The notes: a model not told the origin generated them from the letters alone. A stretch of 7,804 nucleotides of DNA from Deltaproteobacteria bacterium (GCA_016874895.1 VGSX01000166.1:1-7804), one strand, 5' to 3'; positions 1 to 6,260 are shown, counted from the stretch's first letter. Numbers and translations: made by a program.

Positions 1-751
1 GTTCCATGAGCTCCAAAACCTCCGTGGGCATCTGGCTGACCACCGGCAGCCCCAGGTGTCTGGCCTCCTCAAAGGAAATGGGATGATCATGGGTCCAGGT
101 GCCTTCGGACATCAACCGGGCCAGTTCATCGGCCTTTTCCGGGATCATGGTATCGCTGAGGAAACCCCGCACTCCCTCCCGGATCTGCCAGATGGCCTTT
201 TCCGCCTGATCCGCCAGGACCAGGGTTTCGTCATCCACGGCCTGGATCGGTTTGCGGGCCACGGCCCGCAGCAGGGACGCCGCCGGAAATTTTCCCAGCT
301 GGGGATCCACCGGCCCGAGGACGGCATCCTCGCACATGATGATTTCATCTGCGGCCAGGGCAATGAGCGTTCCCCCCGACATGGCGTAATGGGGCACGAA
401 AACTGTAGTTTTGCCGGGATGGCGGTGGATGGCCCGGGCGATCTGCATGGAGGCGAGGACCAGGCCCCCGGGGGTATGCAAAATGATGTCCAGGGGGACC
501 TGGGGATCGGTGAGGTGAATAGCCCGGAGCACCTGCTCCGAGTCATTTACGTCGATGTAGCGGAAAATAGGCACGCCCAGAAAACTCATGGTCTCCTGGC
601 GGTGCACCAGGAGGATGACCCGGGATTGCCGGGTTTTTTCCAGGCGGGCGATGAGCCGTTGCCGGGCCACATTGAGAAATTTCTGCCGCAGCATGGGCTG
701 CAGGGCCATGATAATGATAAGCAGCCAGAATAATTCCGTTAAGCCGGTCAT
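1..751 (-). CDS. Membrane-anchored SDH/SppA-like ClpP-fold serine protease (3' end cut by window)
   Basis: Reading leftwards from an ATG at 751, the frame stays open for 250 codons to the window edge, so the C-terminus is missing. Residues 7–20 are a hydrophobic N-terminal segment (LFWLLIIIMALQPM) that probably anchors the protein in the membrane. A ClpP/crotonase-like fold is indicated by DIILHTPGG (88–96), the putative nucleophile Ser125 in HYAMSGGTLIALAADEI (121–137), and DAVLGPVDPQLG (142–153). These features match the SDH family of Clp-fold serine proteinases (serine dehydrogenase proteinase, Pfam SDH_protease type), relatives of SppA and the NfeD-linked proteases. The substrate is unknown; a role in membrane protein or signal peptide turnover is inference. 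I could not assign the general base (Lys or other). The start is well supported: AGGAG lies 5 bases upstream, and the ATG overlaps the stop of the preceding gene as ATGA, so the two are probably translationally coupled. Confidence 0.85.
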   Translation of the reverse strand, partial: MTGLTELFWLLIIIMALQPMLRQKFLNVARQRLIARLEKTRQSRVILLVHRQETMSFLGVPIFRYIDVNDSEQVLRAIHLTDPQVPLDIILHTPGGLVLASMQIARAIHRHPGKTTVFVPHYAMSGGTLIALAADEIIMCEDAVLGPVDPQLGKFPAASLLRAVARKPIQAVDDETLVLADQAEKAIWQIREGVRGFLSDTMIPEKADELARLMSEGTWTHDHPISFEEARHLGLPVVSQMPTEVLELME

Positions 752-1101
752 ATAATCTCCTGCCCGGGTGTGACGACAGTCCTGCGGGCGGCATCAAAGA
801 TGCTGTATACCCAGGTCGCCAGCAGCAATCCAAAAGTGAAAAGAATCAATGGCCTGGTGAGTACCTGAATCAGGAGCCCTCGCAATTGAGCCGGCTCGAT
901 GTCCTCGGGGGAGGCCACCTGAGCGAGCAGCTCGGCATAGGCATAGCCATAGAGGATGAGCACTCCCAATACCAGGACAGCCAGCAGGAGGGAGGCCGAA
1001 AGGATCAGAAAGACTCCTTTGCGCACATCCCTTTTATAGACCTGACCGAGGCCGGGAAAAATTAAGGCGGACAGGAGAATTGCCGATAGGACTTTACTCA
1101 T
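748..1101 (-). CDS. Small TM2-like integral membrane protein, function unknown
   Basis: This 117-residue protein has a short hydrophobic N-terminus (about 3–15), then FPGLGQVYKRDVRKG (15–29), a long membrane helix (about 30–53), a polar loop (about 62–75) and a last helix (about 82–101) ending in YSIFDAARR (99–107). The PGLGQ-Y…KG turn and the Asp-Ala at the end of the last helix are the hallmarks of TM2-domain and related small membrane proteins; the biochemical role of that group is not known. The gene lies first in a leftward pair and its TGA overlaps the ATG of the SDH-type protease, so the two are likely made together. It could be a partner or membrane scaffold of the protease, but this rests on position only. 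The ATG start is preceded by a modest GGTGA about 4 bases upstream. Confidence 0.75.
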   Translation of the reverse strand: MSKVLSAILLSALIFPGLGQVYKRDVRKGVFLILSASLLLAVLVLGVLILYGYAYAELLAQVASPEDIEPAQLRGLLIQVLTRPLILFTFGLLLATWVYSIFDAARRTVVTPGQEII

Positions 1102-1119
1102 AAATCACCATGGGTTTAA

Positions 1120-1146
1120 CTTATAAAAAACTCCGGGCGGGGTCAA
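1120..1146 (-). promoter_or_regulatory. Possible sigma70-type promoter for the leftward TM2-like/protease pair
   Basis: On the minus strand TTGACC (1146–1141) is followed after 15 bases by TATAAG (1125–1120). TAAGTT at 1123–1118 gives an alternative 17-base spacing. Transcription would begin near 1112, leaving a leader of only about 11 bases before the ATG at 1101. The –35 box is one mismatch from consensus; the short spacing and short leader keep confidence moderate. Confidence 0.4.
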
Positions 1147-1262
1147 GTTTTCCGTATTGACGCCGCTCCTTTCTCCGGGGGCCTCCTGTACGCCCCCCGC
1201 TTACTGGTCCCTGATTTCGTTTAACTTCGAAAGAAAATTAAATAACTTTGGCTGTCCATAGC

Positions 1263-1290
1263 TTGACAAGACTTCCATTTTCCTTATAAT
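1263..1290 (+). promoter_or_regulatory. Near-consensus sigma70 promoter driving the DUF177–rpmF–acd–etf–fab operon
   Basis: TTGACA (1263–1268) and TATAAT (1285–1290) are both perfect consensus hexamers, separated by 16 bases. Transcription should start near 1297, giving a leader of about 44 bases to the DUF177 ATG. No strong second promoter is seen between this point and fabG, so it probably serves the whole row of genes. The prediction is from sequence match only. Confidence 0.75.
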
Positions 1291-1340
1291 AAATATTTTA
1301 TGTTGATCTGCGGGGATGCCCTGTCGAAACACACCGCCTT

Positions 1341-1892
1341 ATGAAAAAAAAACCGAGTCTCATAGTTCCGGTGGAGCAGATCACCTGGGAGGGATTGGAT
1401 ATTCCCCTGTCCCTGGATGTGGATTGGTTTGCCCGTTGGCTTCATGATCAACCCGGCCTGGAATTTTCTCTGGAGAAGCCGCTCACCGGCACTGTCCATT
1501 TAGAGCGTCATGAAGGTAATATTTTAGTCCGGGGGGGGTTGCAGGGGGAGTTGATCTTTACCTGTAGCCGCTGCCTGGAGACCTTTGCCGGGCCATTGAC
1601 GGCATCTTTTGATCTGCTCTTGAAACGAGGCCAGGCGCAGGCTCTGGACCAGGAAGTGGAGCTCAGTGCCGGGGAATTGGACGAAGATTTTTTTTCAGGC
1701 GATGAGTTGGAGCTGAATGTGTTGTTGCGGGAGCAGATTCTCCTGGCTCTGCCCCTGAAAACCCTCTGCCGGGAGGAATGCCGGGGTTTATGCCGGCAGT
1801 GCGGCAAGAATTTGAATCAGGAGTCCTGTTCCTGCCCGGCGCCCTCTTTTGATTCGTCTTTTGCCGCCTTAAAAAAACTAAGAAATGATTGA
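1341..1892 (+). CDS. yceD: DUF177 / YceD family protein (rpmF-linked, cysteine-rich)
   Basis: This 183-residue protein has the DUF177 layout: an N-terminal beta-rich part with ITWEGLDIPLSLD (14–26), the motif FTCSRCLETF (73–82; Cys75, Cys78) and the C-terminal hallmark LREQILLALPLKTLCREEC (129–147) followed by further cysteines 151, 154, 163 and 165. In many bacteria yceD directly precedes rpmF, and the family has been linked to large-subunit rRNA and L32 supply; the exact role is not settled. The cysteines may bind a metal, as in other DUF177 members. The ATG at 1341 is the only ATG/GTG/TTG in this frame after an upstream stop at 1290–1292, yet no clear Shine-Dalgarno precedes it. The gene is rich in homopolymers (A9 right after the start, G8 at 1531–1538, T8 at 1688–1695), but the frame is intact. 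rpmF starts 27 bases after its stop. Confidence 0.88.
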   Translation: MKKKPSLIVPVEQITWEGLDIPLSLDVDWFARWLHDQPGLEFSLEKPLTGTVHLERHEGNILVRGGLQGELIFTCSRCLETFAGPLTASFDLLLKRGQAQALDQEVELSAGELDEDFFSGDELELNVLLREQILLALPLKTLCREECRGLCRQCGKNLNQESCSCPAPSFDSSFAALKKLRND

Positions 1893-1904
1893 CCTATCAT
1901 CACC

Positions 1905-1911
1905 GGAGGAG
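1905..1911 (+). promoter_or_regulatory. Strong ribosome binding site deciding the GTG start of rpmF
   Basis: GGAGGAG lies 8 bases before the GTG at 1920. An in-frame TGA at 1914–1916 rules out any earlier start, so this GTG is the start even though the family usually begins with ATG. Confidence 0.8.
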
Positions 1912-1919
1912 TGTGAATC

Positions 1920-2102
1920 GTGCCCTTACCGAAACGGCGTACATCTATTTCCAAGCGAAACATGCGGCGCTCCCACGATCGCATTACTTTGCCGCAATTG
2001 GCCGTCTGTCCTCAATGCAATGAGTATCGGCTGCCGCATCATGCCTGCCCGCATTGCGGGGTTTATAAAGGCCGGTTAGTCATCCCGCAGTCGGAAGAGT
2101 GA
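1920..2102 (+). CDS. rpmF: 50S ribosomal protein L32, zinc-ribbon (four-cysteine) form
   Basis: The 60-residue product begins MPLPKRRTS, the basic N-terminal signature of L32, which binds 23S rRNA in the large ribosomal subunit. The C-terminal half holds CPQC (Cys30, Cys33) and CPHC (Cys43, Cys46), the zinc-ribbon pairs of the zinc-binding paralogue type. Length is normal for the family. It follows DUF177 as in many bacteria and is separated by only 10 bases from the acyl-CoA dehydrogenase downstream, so both are very likely on one transcript. A proline at position 2 replaces the more usual alanine. An overlapping frame from 1885 (64 codons) is a shadow of this gene. Confidence 0.95.
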   Translation: MPLPKRRTSISKRNMRRSHDRITLPQLAVCPQCNEYRLPHHACPHCGVYKGRLVIPQSEE

Positions 2103-2112
2103 GAGCCGGGGC

Positions 2113-3270
2113 ATGGATTATTTGCTGACCGAAGAGCAAACAATGCTCCAGGAATTGGCGCTGCAGGTGGCCCAGGAACGCATCAAGCCGGTGCGGGCGG
2201 AACTGGATGAAAAAGAAATCTTCCCCCGTGATTTGATGCGGGAAATGGCCCAGGCCGACCTTTTCGGGGTGATTATTCCTGAGGAGTACGGCGGCCTGGG
2301 GCTGGGCTGCCTGGAGAGTTGCCTGGTACTGGAGGCCATCGGTTCCGCCTGCGTGGGCGTCGGCACCACCTTTGCCGCCACCTTTCTCGGGGCCTATCCC
2401 TATCTCTTATATGGCTCGGAAGAGCAAAAAAACCGTTATCTTCCCGTGTTAGCCCGGGGGGAGCAGTTGGCGGCCTTTGCCCTGACCGAGTCCCAGGCCG
2501 GCAGCGACGCCGGGGCCATCCAGACTACGGCTATCCGGGACGGCGACTCCTATGTCCTGAATGGCACGAAACAGTGGATCACCAATGCGGGGGAGGCCAG
2601 TATTTATACTATCATCGCCCTGACCGACCGCACTAAAGGGCCCCGGGGGGCCAGCGCCTTTATTGTGGAAGCGACTGATCCGGGAATTTCCTTCGGCAAA
2701 AAAGAACACAAGATGGGTATCCGGGCCTCGGCCACCGCTGAAGTTATCCTGCAAGACTGCCGGATTCCGGCAGACCGCCTCATCGGCAAAGAGGGGCTGG
2801 GTTTTATCATCGCCTTGAGAACCCTGGATTATGCCCGCCCTGGGGTGGGTTCCCTGGCCCTGGGACTGGCCCAGGGAGCCTTGGAAGAAGCGGTGCTCTT
2901 CGCCCGGGAGCGGCAGCAGTTCGGCCAGGCGATTATCAGCTTCCAGGCCATCCAGCATATGTTGGCTAATATGGCCACCAACCTGGAAGCGGCCCGGGCT
3001 TTAGTCTATGCCGTTGCCCGTTACATCGACCAAAAGCCCAGGGAATTTTCCAAAGAGGGGGCCATGGCCAAGCTTTTCCCCACCGATATGGCCATGCAGG
3101 TGACCACCGATGCGGTTCAGGTTTTAGGCGGTCACGGTTACATGCGGGAATACCCGGTGGAAAAGATGATGCGGGATGCCAAAATCCTGCAGATTTTTGA
3201 AGGGACCAACCAGATCCTGCGCAACATTATCGGGCAGGCCCTCAACAAGGAATATACCAAGAAACGCTAA
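2113..3270 (+). CDS. Acyl-CoA dehydrogenase (short/medium-chain type; ETF-linked)
   Basis: This FAD enzyme interconverts a saturated acyl-CoA and its trans-2-enoyl form, passing electrons to or from ETF. All three family domains are present: alpha N-domain (about 6–118), beta middle domain (about 122–216) with ALTESQAGSDA (123–133) and KQWITNAG (153–160), and alpha C-domain (about 228–377) with ERQQFG (266–271) and QVLGGHGY (336–343). Glu363 in IFEGTNQI stands where butyryl-/short-chain enzymes keep the catalytic base. The 385-residue length is typical. The gene sits directly after rpmF and before etfB-etfA, so its electron partner is probably the adjacent ETF. Substrate chain length cannot be read from sequence; butyryl-CoA-like, aryl-acrylyl-CoA-like or even acyl-ACP substrates are possible. 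The ATG at 2113 has only a weak GGGG before it. Confidence 0.93.
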   Translation: MDYLLTEEQTMLQELALQVAQERIKPVRAELDEKEIFPRDLMREMAQADLFGVIIPEEYGGLGLGCLESCLVLEAIGSACVGVGTTFAATFLGAYPYLLYGSEEQKNRYLPVLARGEQLAAFALTESQAGSDAGAIQTTAIRDGDSYVLNGTKQWITNAGEASIYTIIALTDRTKGPRGASAFIVEATDPGISFGKKEHKMGIRASATAEVILQDCRIPADRLIGKEGLGFIIALRTLDYARPGVGSLALGLAQGALEEAVLFARERQQFGQAIISFQAIQHMLANMATNLEAARALVYAVARYIDQKPREFSKEGAMAKLFPTDMAMQVTTDAVQVLGGHGYMREYPVEKMMRDAKILQIFEGTNQILRNIIGQALNKEYTKKR

Positions 3271-3331
3271 AGACCGGGGTTGAGGCCATTCCTGGCCGGT
3301 TCAGGTGTAGCGCGCCGAACCATGTGCTGAT

Positions 3332-4117
3332 ATGAAGATCATCGTTTGTGTGAAACAGGTCCCCGAAACCCAGGACGTGCGCCTGGACCCGGTTACCCAT
3401 AATCTCCTGCGGGAAGGGGTCAAGAGCATTATCAATCCCTTCGATCTCTACGCCCTGGAAGAAGGCTTGCGCATCCGGGAACAGCAGGGGGGCACGGTCA
3501 CGGTGCTGACCATGGGGCCTCCCCAGGCCGAAGCGGCCTTGCGGGAAGCCTTGACCTATGGCGCCGATCAGGGTATTCTCCTGTCGGACCGGGCCTTTGC
3601 CGGGGCCGACACTTGGGCCACCGCCTTCACCCTGGCCGCAGCGGTGCGAAAACTGGGGGGGGCCGATGTAATCTTTTGCGGCAAACAGGCCATAGATGGC
3701 GATACGGCCCAGGTGGGGCCGGAATTGGCAGCCTTTTTGGACATCCCCCAGGTGGCCTGGGCCCGCAAACTTACTTTTGTGGGGCCGGAGCGCCTGCAGG
3801 TGGAGCGGCTTTTGGACCACGGCTATGACCTGGTGGAGGTGCAGCTCCCGGCCCTGATCACCGTGGTCAAAGAAATCAACGAACCCCGGCTGCCCTCTTT
3901 TAAAGCCAAGTTGAAGGCGAAAGCCGCCACCATTCCGGTTTATTCCTTAAGCGATCTGGGGCTGACGGAAAACCAGGTGGGGTTGAAAGGGTCTTTCACC
4001 CGGGTGGTGAGAGTCTTTCCGCCTCCGGCCCGGGGGCAGAGGGAAATTCTCCAGGGGGCCCCCGAGGAACTGGCTGCGGCCCTGTGGGGCAGGCTGCAAC
4101 AGATGCACCTCCGGTGA
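3332..4117 (+). CDS. etfB: Electron transfer flavoprotein beta subunit, likely NAD(H)-binding bifurcating type
   Basis: The 261-residue protein begins MKIIVCVKQVPET, the standard EtfB N-terminus. Other family marks are NPFDLYALEEGLRIRE (35–50), the nucleotide loop CGKQAIDGDTAQVGPE (116–131), LPALITVVKEINEPRLPSF (172–190) and GSFTRVVRVFPPP (220–232). The DGDTAQVGP form of the loop is the one seen in ETFs that hold a second FAD and react with NADH, whereas AMP-binding mitochondrial-type ETFs have a DDDCNQTGQ-like loop; I therefore infer a bifurcating-class ETF. It would form a heterodimer with the EtfA encoded downstream and serve the acyl-CoA dehydrogenase upstream. The start ATG follows a 61-base gap and has no recognisable Shine-Dalgarno; an upstream ATG at 3322 is out of frame and stops at once. 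A small inverted repeat (GGCCA 3284–3288 with TGGCC 3293–3297) lies in that gap. Confidence 0.94.
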   Translation: MKIIVCVKQVPETQDVRLDPVTHNLLREGVKSIINPFDLYALEEGLRIREQQGGTVTVLTMGPPQAEAALREALTYGADQGILLSDRAFAGADTWATAFTLAAAVRKLGGADVIFCGKQAIDGDTAQVGPELAAFLDIPQVAWARKLTFVGPERLQVERLLDHGYDLVEVQLPALITVVKEINEPRLPSFKAKLKAKAATIPVYSLSDLGLTENQVGLKGSFTRVVRVFPPPARGQREILQGAPEELAAALWGRLQQMHLR

Positions 4118-4170
4118 CTCGGGTTTCCCGGGGACAGATAATTTTTTAGGGCAAGAATCTCCGGCGGTAG

Positions 4171-4192
4171 GGGCGGGCCCCCGTGCCCGCCC
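4171..4192. repeat. GC-rich palindrome (REP-like) between etfB and etfA
   Basis: GGGCGGGC (4171–4178) and GCCCGCCC (4185–4192) form a perfect 8-bp stem around a 6-base loop. Directly after it GAAAAT (4193–4198) can pair with ATTTTC (4201–4206). The sequence resembles the GTAGGGGCGGG…CCCGCCC repeat fragments that occur dispersed in a number of bacterial genomes (recalled, not checked). No T-tract follows, so it is not a normal terminator, but it could stabilise or separate the mRNA segments. Confidence 0.55.
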
Positions 4193-4252
4193 GAAAATAG
4201 ATTTTCATTCTCGGGGTGCCCCCAACCGGCCATGATCGTGTTAAAGGAACAG

Positions 4253-4261
4253 TGATAAAAT
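4253..4261 (+). promoter_or_regulatory. Possible extended –10 element ahead of etfA
   Basis: TGATAAAAT fits the TGnTATAAT extended –10 pattern with one mismatch. No acceptable –35 box lies 16–18 bases upstream. It would start transcription about 15 bases before the etfA ATG. This is weak and mainly of interest because etfA lacks a Shine-Dalgarno and is separated from etfB by 165 bases. Confidence 0.2.
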
Positions 4262-4282
4262 AAACAGCCTTGCCAATCCTCC

Positions 4283-5467
4283 ATGTCAATAATTATTGAG
4301 TCAGATCTGTGTACCGGCTGCGGGCAGTGCCTGGAGGTGTGCCTTTTTGACGCCCTGGAACTTGTGGGTGACAAGGTCGCAGTCAAAGACGGCTGCAATC
4401 TCTGCGGCGCCTGTGTGGCAGTGTGCGAATACGGGGCTCTGAGTCTTCCCGAGGATGAGACTCCAGCCCTATCCAGACCATCGCATGGTATCTGGATTTT
4501 CGCGGAGCAGCGCCGGGGGCGGCTGTCCCCGGTGGCCCTGGAACTGCTGGGAGAGGGACGCCGCCTGGCTGAGGCCCTCAAGATTCCCCTGGCCGCCGTG
4601 CTTCTGGGACATCAGGTCAGGGACCTGGTCCCCGAACTGATGGCTGCCGGGGCCGACACCGTTTACCTGGTGGACCATCCCAGTCTGGCTCAGTTTCTGG
4701 AAGAACCGTATGCTGCGGCGCTGACGGCCCTGGCCAGGCTGCACCCGCCGGAAATTATCCTGGCCGGGGCTACGTATGTGGGCCGGGCCTTTATTCCCCG
4801 GGTGGCCGCGGTCCTGGATACGGGCCTGACCGCTGATTGCACCGCCTTCGACATCGATCCCGAAAAGAACCTGCTCCTGCAGACCCGCCCGGCTTTTGGC
4901 GGCAACATCATGGCCACTATTCTCACCCCCCGGTCCTATCCCCAGATGGCCACCGTGCGCCCCCGGGTCATGAAGAAACTGCCTCCGGATAACGGCCGCC
5001 AGGGAAATATTATCGAAATTGATTTAGCCGATCTCAGCCGGCCGTTCCGCTCCCGGTTTCTGGAAACGGTCTCGGAAATCACCGAAACCGTACCCCTGGG
5101 GGAGGCCGAGGTCATTGTGGCCGGAGGCCGGGGCCTCCAAGAGGCTAAGCAATTTCGATTATTGGAAGAATTGGCCGACCTGCTGGGCGGCGCGGTGGGT
5201 GCCACCCGGGCCGCGGTGGACGCCGGGTGGATTTCCTATCAGCACCAGATCGGTCAGACCGGTAAGACCGTGGCCCCCAAACTCTACATTGCCTGTGGCA
5301 TCTCCGGCGCGGCCCAACACCTGGTGGGCATGCAGTCCTCGGATTATATCATTGCCATTAACCAGGACCCGCAAGCCCCCATTTTCCAGATAGCCGACCT
5401 CGGCTTGGTGGGCAACGTCTTCGACATTCTGCCGGCCTTGATTCAGCAGATCAAGGCCAATCGTTAA
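4283..5467 (+). CDS. etfA: Electron transfer flavoprotein alpha subunit with N-terminal 2x[4Fe-4S] ferredoxin domain
   Basis: The first 60 of 394 residues are a two-cluster ferredoxin domain: CTGCGQCLEVC (Cys10, 13, 16, 20) and CNLCGACVAVC (Cys38, 41, 44, 48). The EtfA N-domain follows (about 69–260), then the FAD-binding C-domain with GATRAAVDAGW (306–316, Arg309), QTGKTVAP (325–332), LYIACGISGAAQH (334–346, His346) and NQDPQAPIFQIADLGLVG (360–377). The protein would pair with EtfB, carry the alpha-FAD and shuttle electrons to the dehydrogenase; the added clusters may exchange electrons with ferredoxin or another iron-sulfur protein. The same fusion is known in CarE of caffeyl-CoA reductase. 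Neither fourth cluster cysteine is followed by the proline usual in ferredoxins. The ATG is the only start after an in-frame stop at 4256–4258, and it has no Shine-Dalgarno. fabG begins 9 bases after the stop, a tight link. Confidence 0.94.
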   Translation: MSIIIESDLCTGCGQCLEVCLFDALELVGDKVAVKDGCNLCGACVAVCEYGALSLPEDETPALSRPSHGIWIFAEQRRGRLSPVALELLGEGRRLAEALKIPLAAVLLGHQVRDLVPELMAAGADTVYLVDHPSLAQFLEEPYAAALTALARLHPPEIILAGATYVGRAFIPRVAAVLDTGLTADCTAFDIDPEKNLLLQTRPAFGGNIMATILTPRSYPQMATVRPRVMKKLPPDNGRQGNIIEIDLADLSRPFRSRFLETVSEITETVPLGEAEVIVAGGRGLQEAKQFRLLEELADLLGGAVGATRAAVDAGWISYQHQIGQTGKTVAPKLYIACGISGAAQHLVGMQSSDYIIAINQDPQAPIFQIADLGLVGNVFDILPALIQQIKANR

Positions 5468-5476
5468 GGAGTCATC

Positions 5477-6223
5477 GTGGCTGAAATAAACCGCGTGGCG
5501 CTGGTTACCGGAGCAGCCCGGGGCATCGGGCGGTCCTGCGTGGTGGCCCTGGCCCAACCCCAGACACTGATTTACGTCAATGATGTGGCCAACCTGCCCC
5601 TGGCGGAGGAAACCTGTGAGCTGGCCCGGGTTAAAGGGGCCCAGGCCCAGGTGCTGCCTTTTAACGTGGCTGACTCCCATGAGGTGGCCGCGGCGGTGGA
5701 CACCATCGTTAAGACCAGCGGACGCCTGGATGTTCTGGTCAATAATGCCGGCATCGCCAAAGATAACCTCATCGCCCGCATGAAAGAAGAAGACTGGGAC
5801 CGGGTAGTGGACATTAATCTGAAGGGAGCCTTCAACTGTATCAAAGCCGCCACCCGGCCCATGATGAAACAACGATATGGCCGTATCATTAGTATTTCCT
5901 CGGTGGTAGCCTATATGGGCAATCCCGGACAGGCGAACTATGCGGCCTCCAAGGCGGGATTGGTGGGCTTGACCAAGGCCGTGGCCCGGGAATTGGCCTC
6001 CCGCCAGGTAACGGTCAACGCGGTGGCCCCCGGATTCATTGCCACGGACATGACTGCGGACCTGCCGGAAAAAATTCAGGCCGAGATGCTGGCCCAGATT
6101 CCCTTGAACCGTTTCGGCGCCCCGGAGGAAGTGGCTGCCGTGGTGGCCTTTCTGGCCTCCGAGGCCGCGGGTTATATTACCGGAGAAGTCATTCACATTA
6201 ACGGCGGTCTTATTATGGCCTGA
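5477..6223 (+). CDS. fabG: 3-oxoacyl-[ACP] reductase (SDR family)
   Basis: This 248-residue short-chain dehydrogenase reduces 3-oxoacyl-ACP to 3-hydroxyacyl-ACP, the first reduction of fatty acid elongation. It shows the cofactor loop TGAARGIG (11–18), NNAG (89–92), Asn114, and the catalytic set Ser142, Tyr155 and Lys159 in SSVVAYMGNPGQANYAASK (141–159), with the same 13- and 4-residue spacing as E. coli FabG Ser138-Tyr151-Lys155. The C-terminal VIHINGGLIMA is typical. The GTG start is fixed by AAGGAG 5 bases upstream (5466–5471). It lies 9 bases after etfA, so the two are probably translationally linked, and it precedes acpP and fabF as in standard fab clusters. Asp36 at the end of the second beta strand (LIYVND) is unusual for FabG and could favour NADH over NADPH. 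A dedicated hydroxyacyl-CoA dehydrogenase role paired with the upstream ETF module is an alternative. Confidence 0.93.
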   Translation: MAEINRVALVTGAARGIGRSCVVALAQPQTLIYVNDVANLPLAEETCELARVKGAQAQVLPFNVADSHEVAAAVDTIVKTSGRLDVLVNNAGIAKDNLIARMKEEDWDRVVDINLKGAFNCIKAATRPMMKQRYGRIISISSVVAYMGNPGQANYAASKAGLVGLTKAVARELASRQVTVNAVAPGFIATDMTADLPEKIQAEMLAQIPLNRFGAPEEVAAVVAFLASEAAGYITGEVIHINGGLIMA

Positions 6224-6260
6224 AGCAGAGGCACGTTTCATCCGAAAGCAATATTTTTTT

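Larger units (their letters stand above)
1102..1340. other. Divergent intergenic region between the protease pair and the rpmF–fab operon
   Basis: These 239 bases hold no credible gene. They carry the two outward promoters and a GC-rich inverted repeat in which CGGGGG (1176–1181) can pair with CCCCCG (1194–1199) or GGGGGC (1177–1182) with GCCCCC (1192–1197). No T-tract follows on either strand, so it is not a convincing terminator. The stretch 1228–1249 is AT-rich and lies just upstream of the rightward –35 box, where it might act as an UP-like element. Confidence 0.6.

Noticed and set aside
56..733. 225-codon plus-strand open frame
   Set aside because: It lies antisense to the SDH-type protease, whose frame shows clear ClpP-fold motifs and an ATGA overlap with its upstream gene. 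The plus frame translates to low-complexity His/Gly-rich sequence without family features.
1885..2079. 64-codon plus-strand open frame overlapping rpmF
   Set aside because: It overlaps L32 in another frame, and the L32 frame has the signature N-terminus, zinc cysteines and a strong ribosome site.
4171..4206. Intrinsic terminator between etfB and etfA
   Set aside because: The 8-bp GC stem is strong but no T-tract follows on either strand, and termination here would cut etfA off from its partner.
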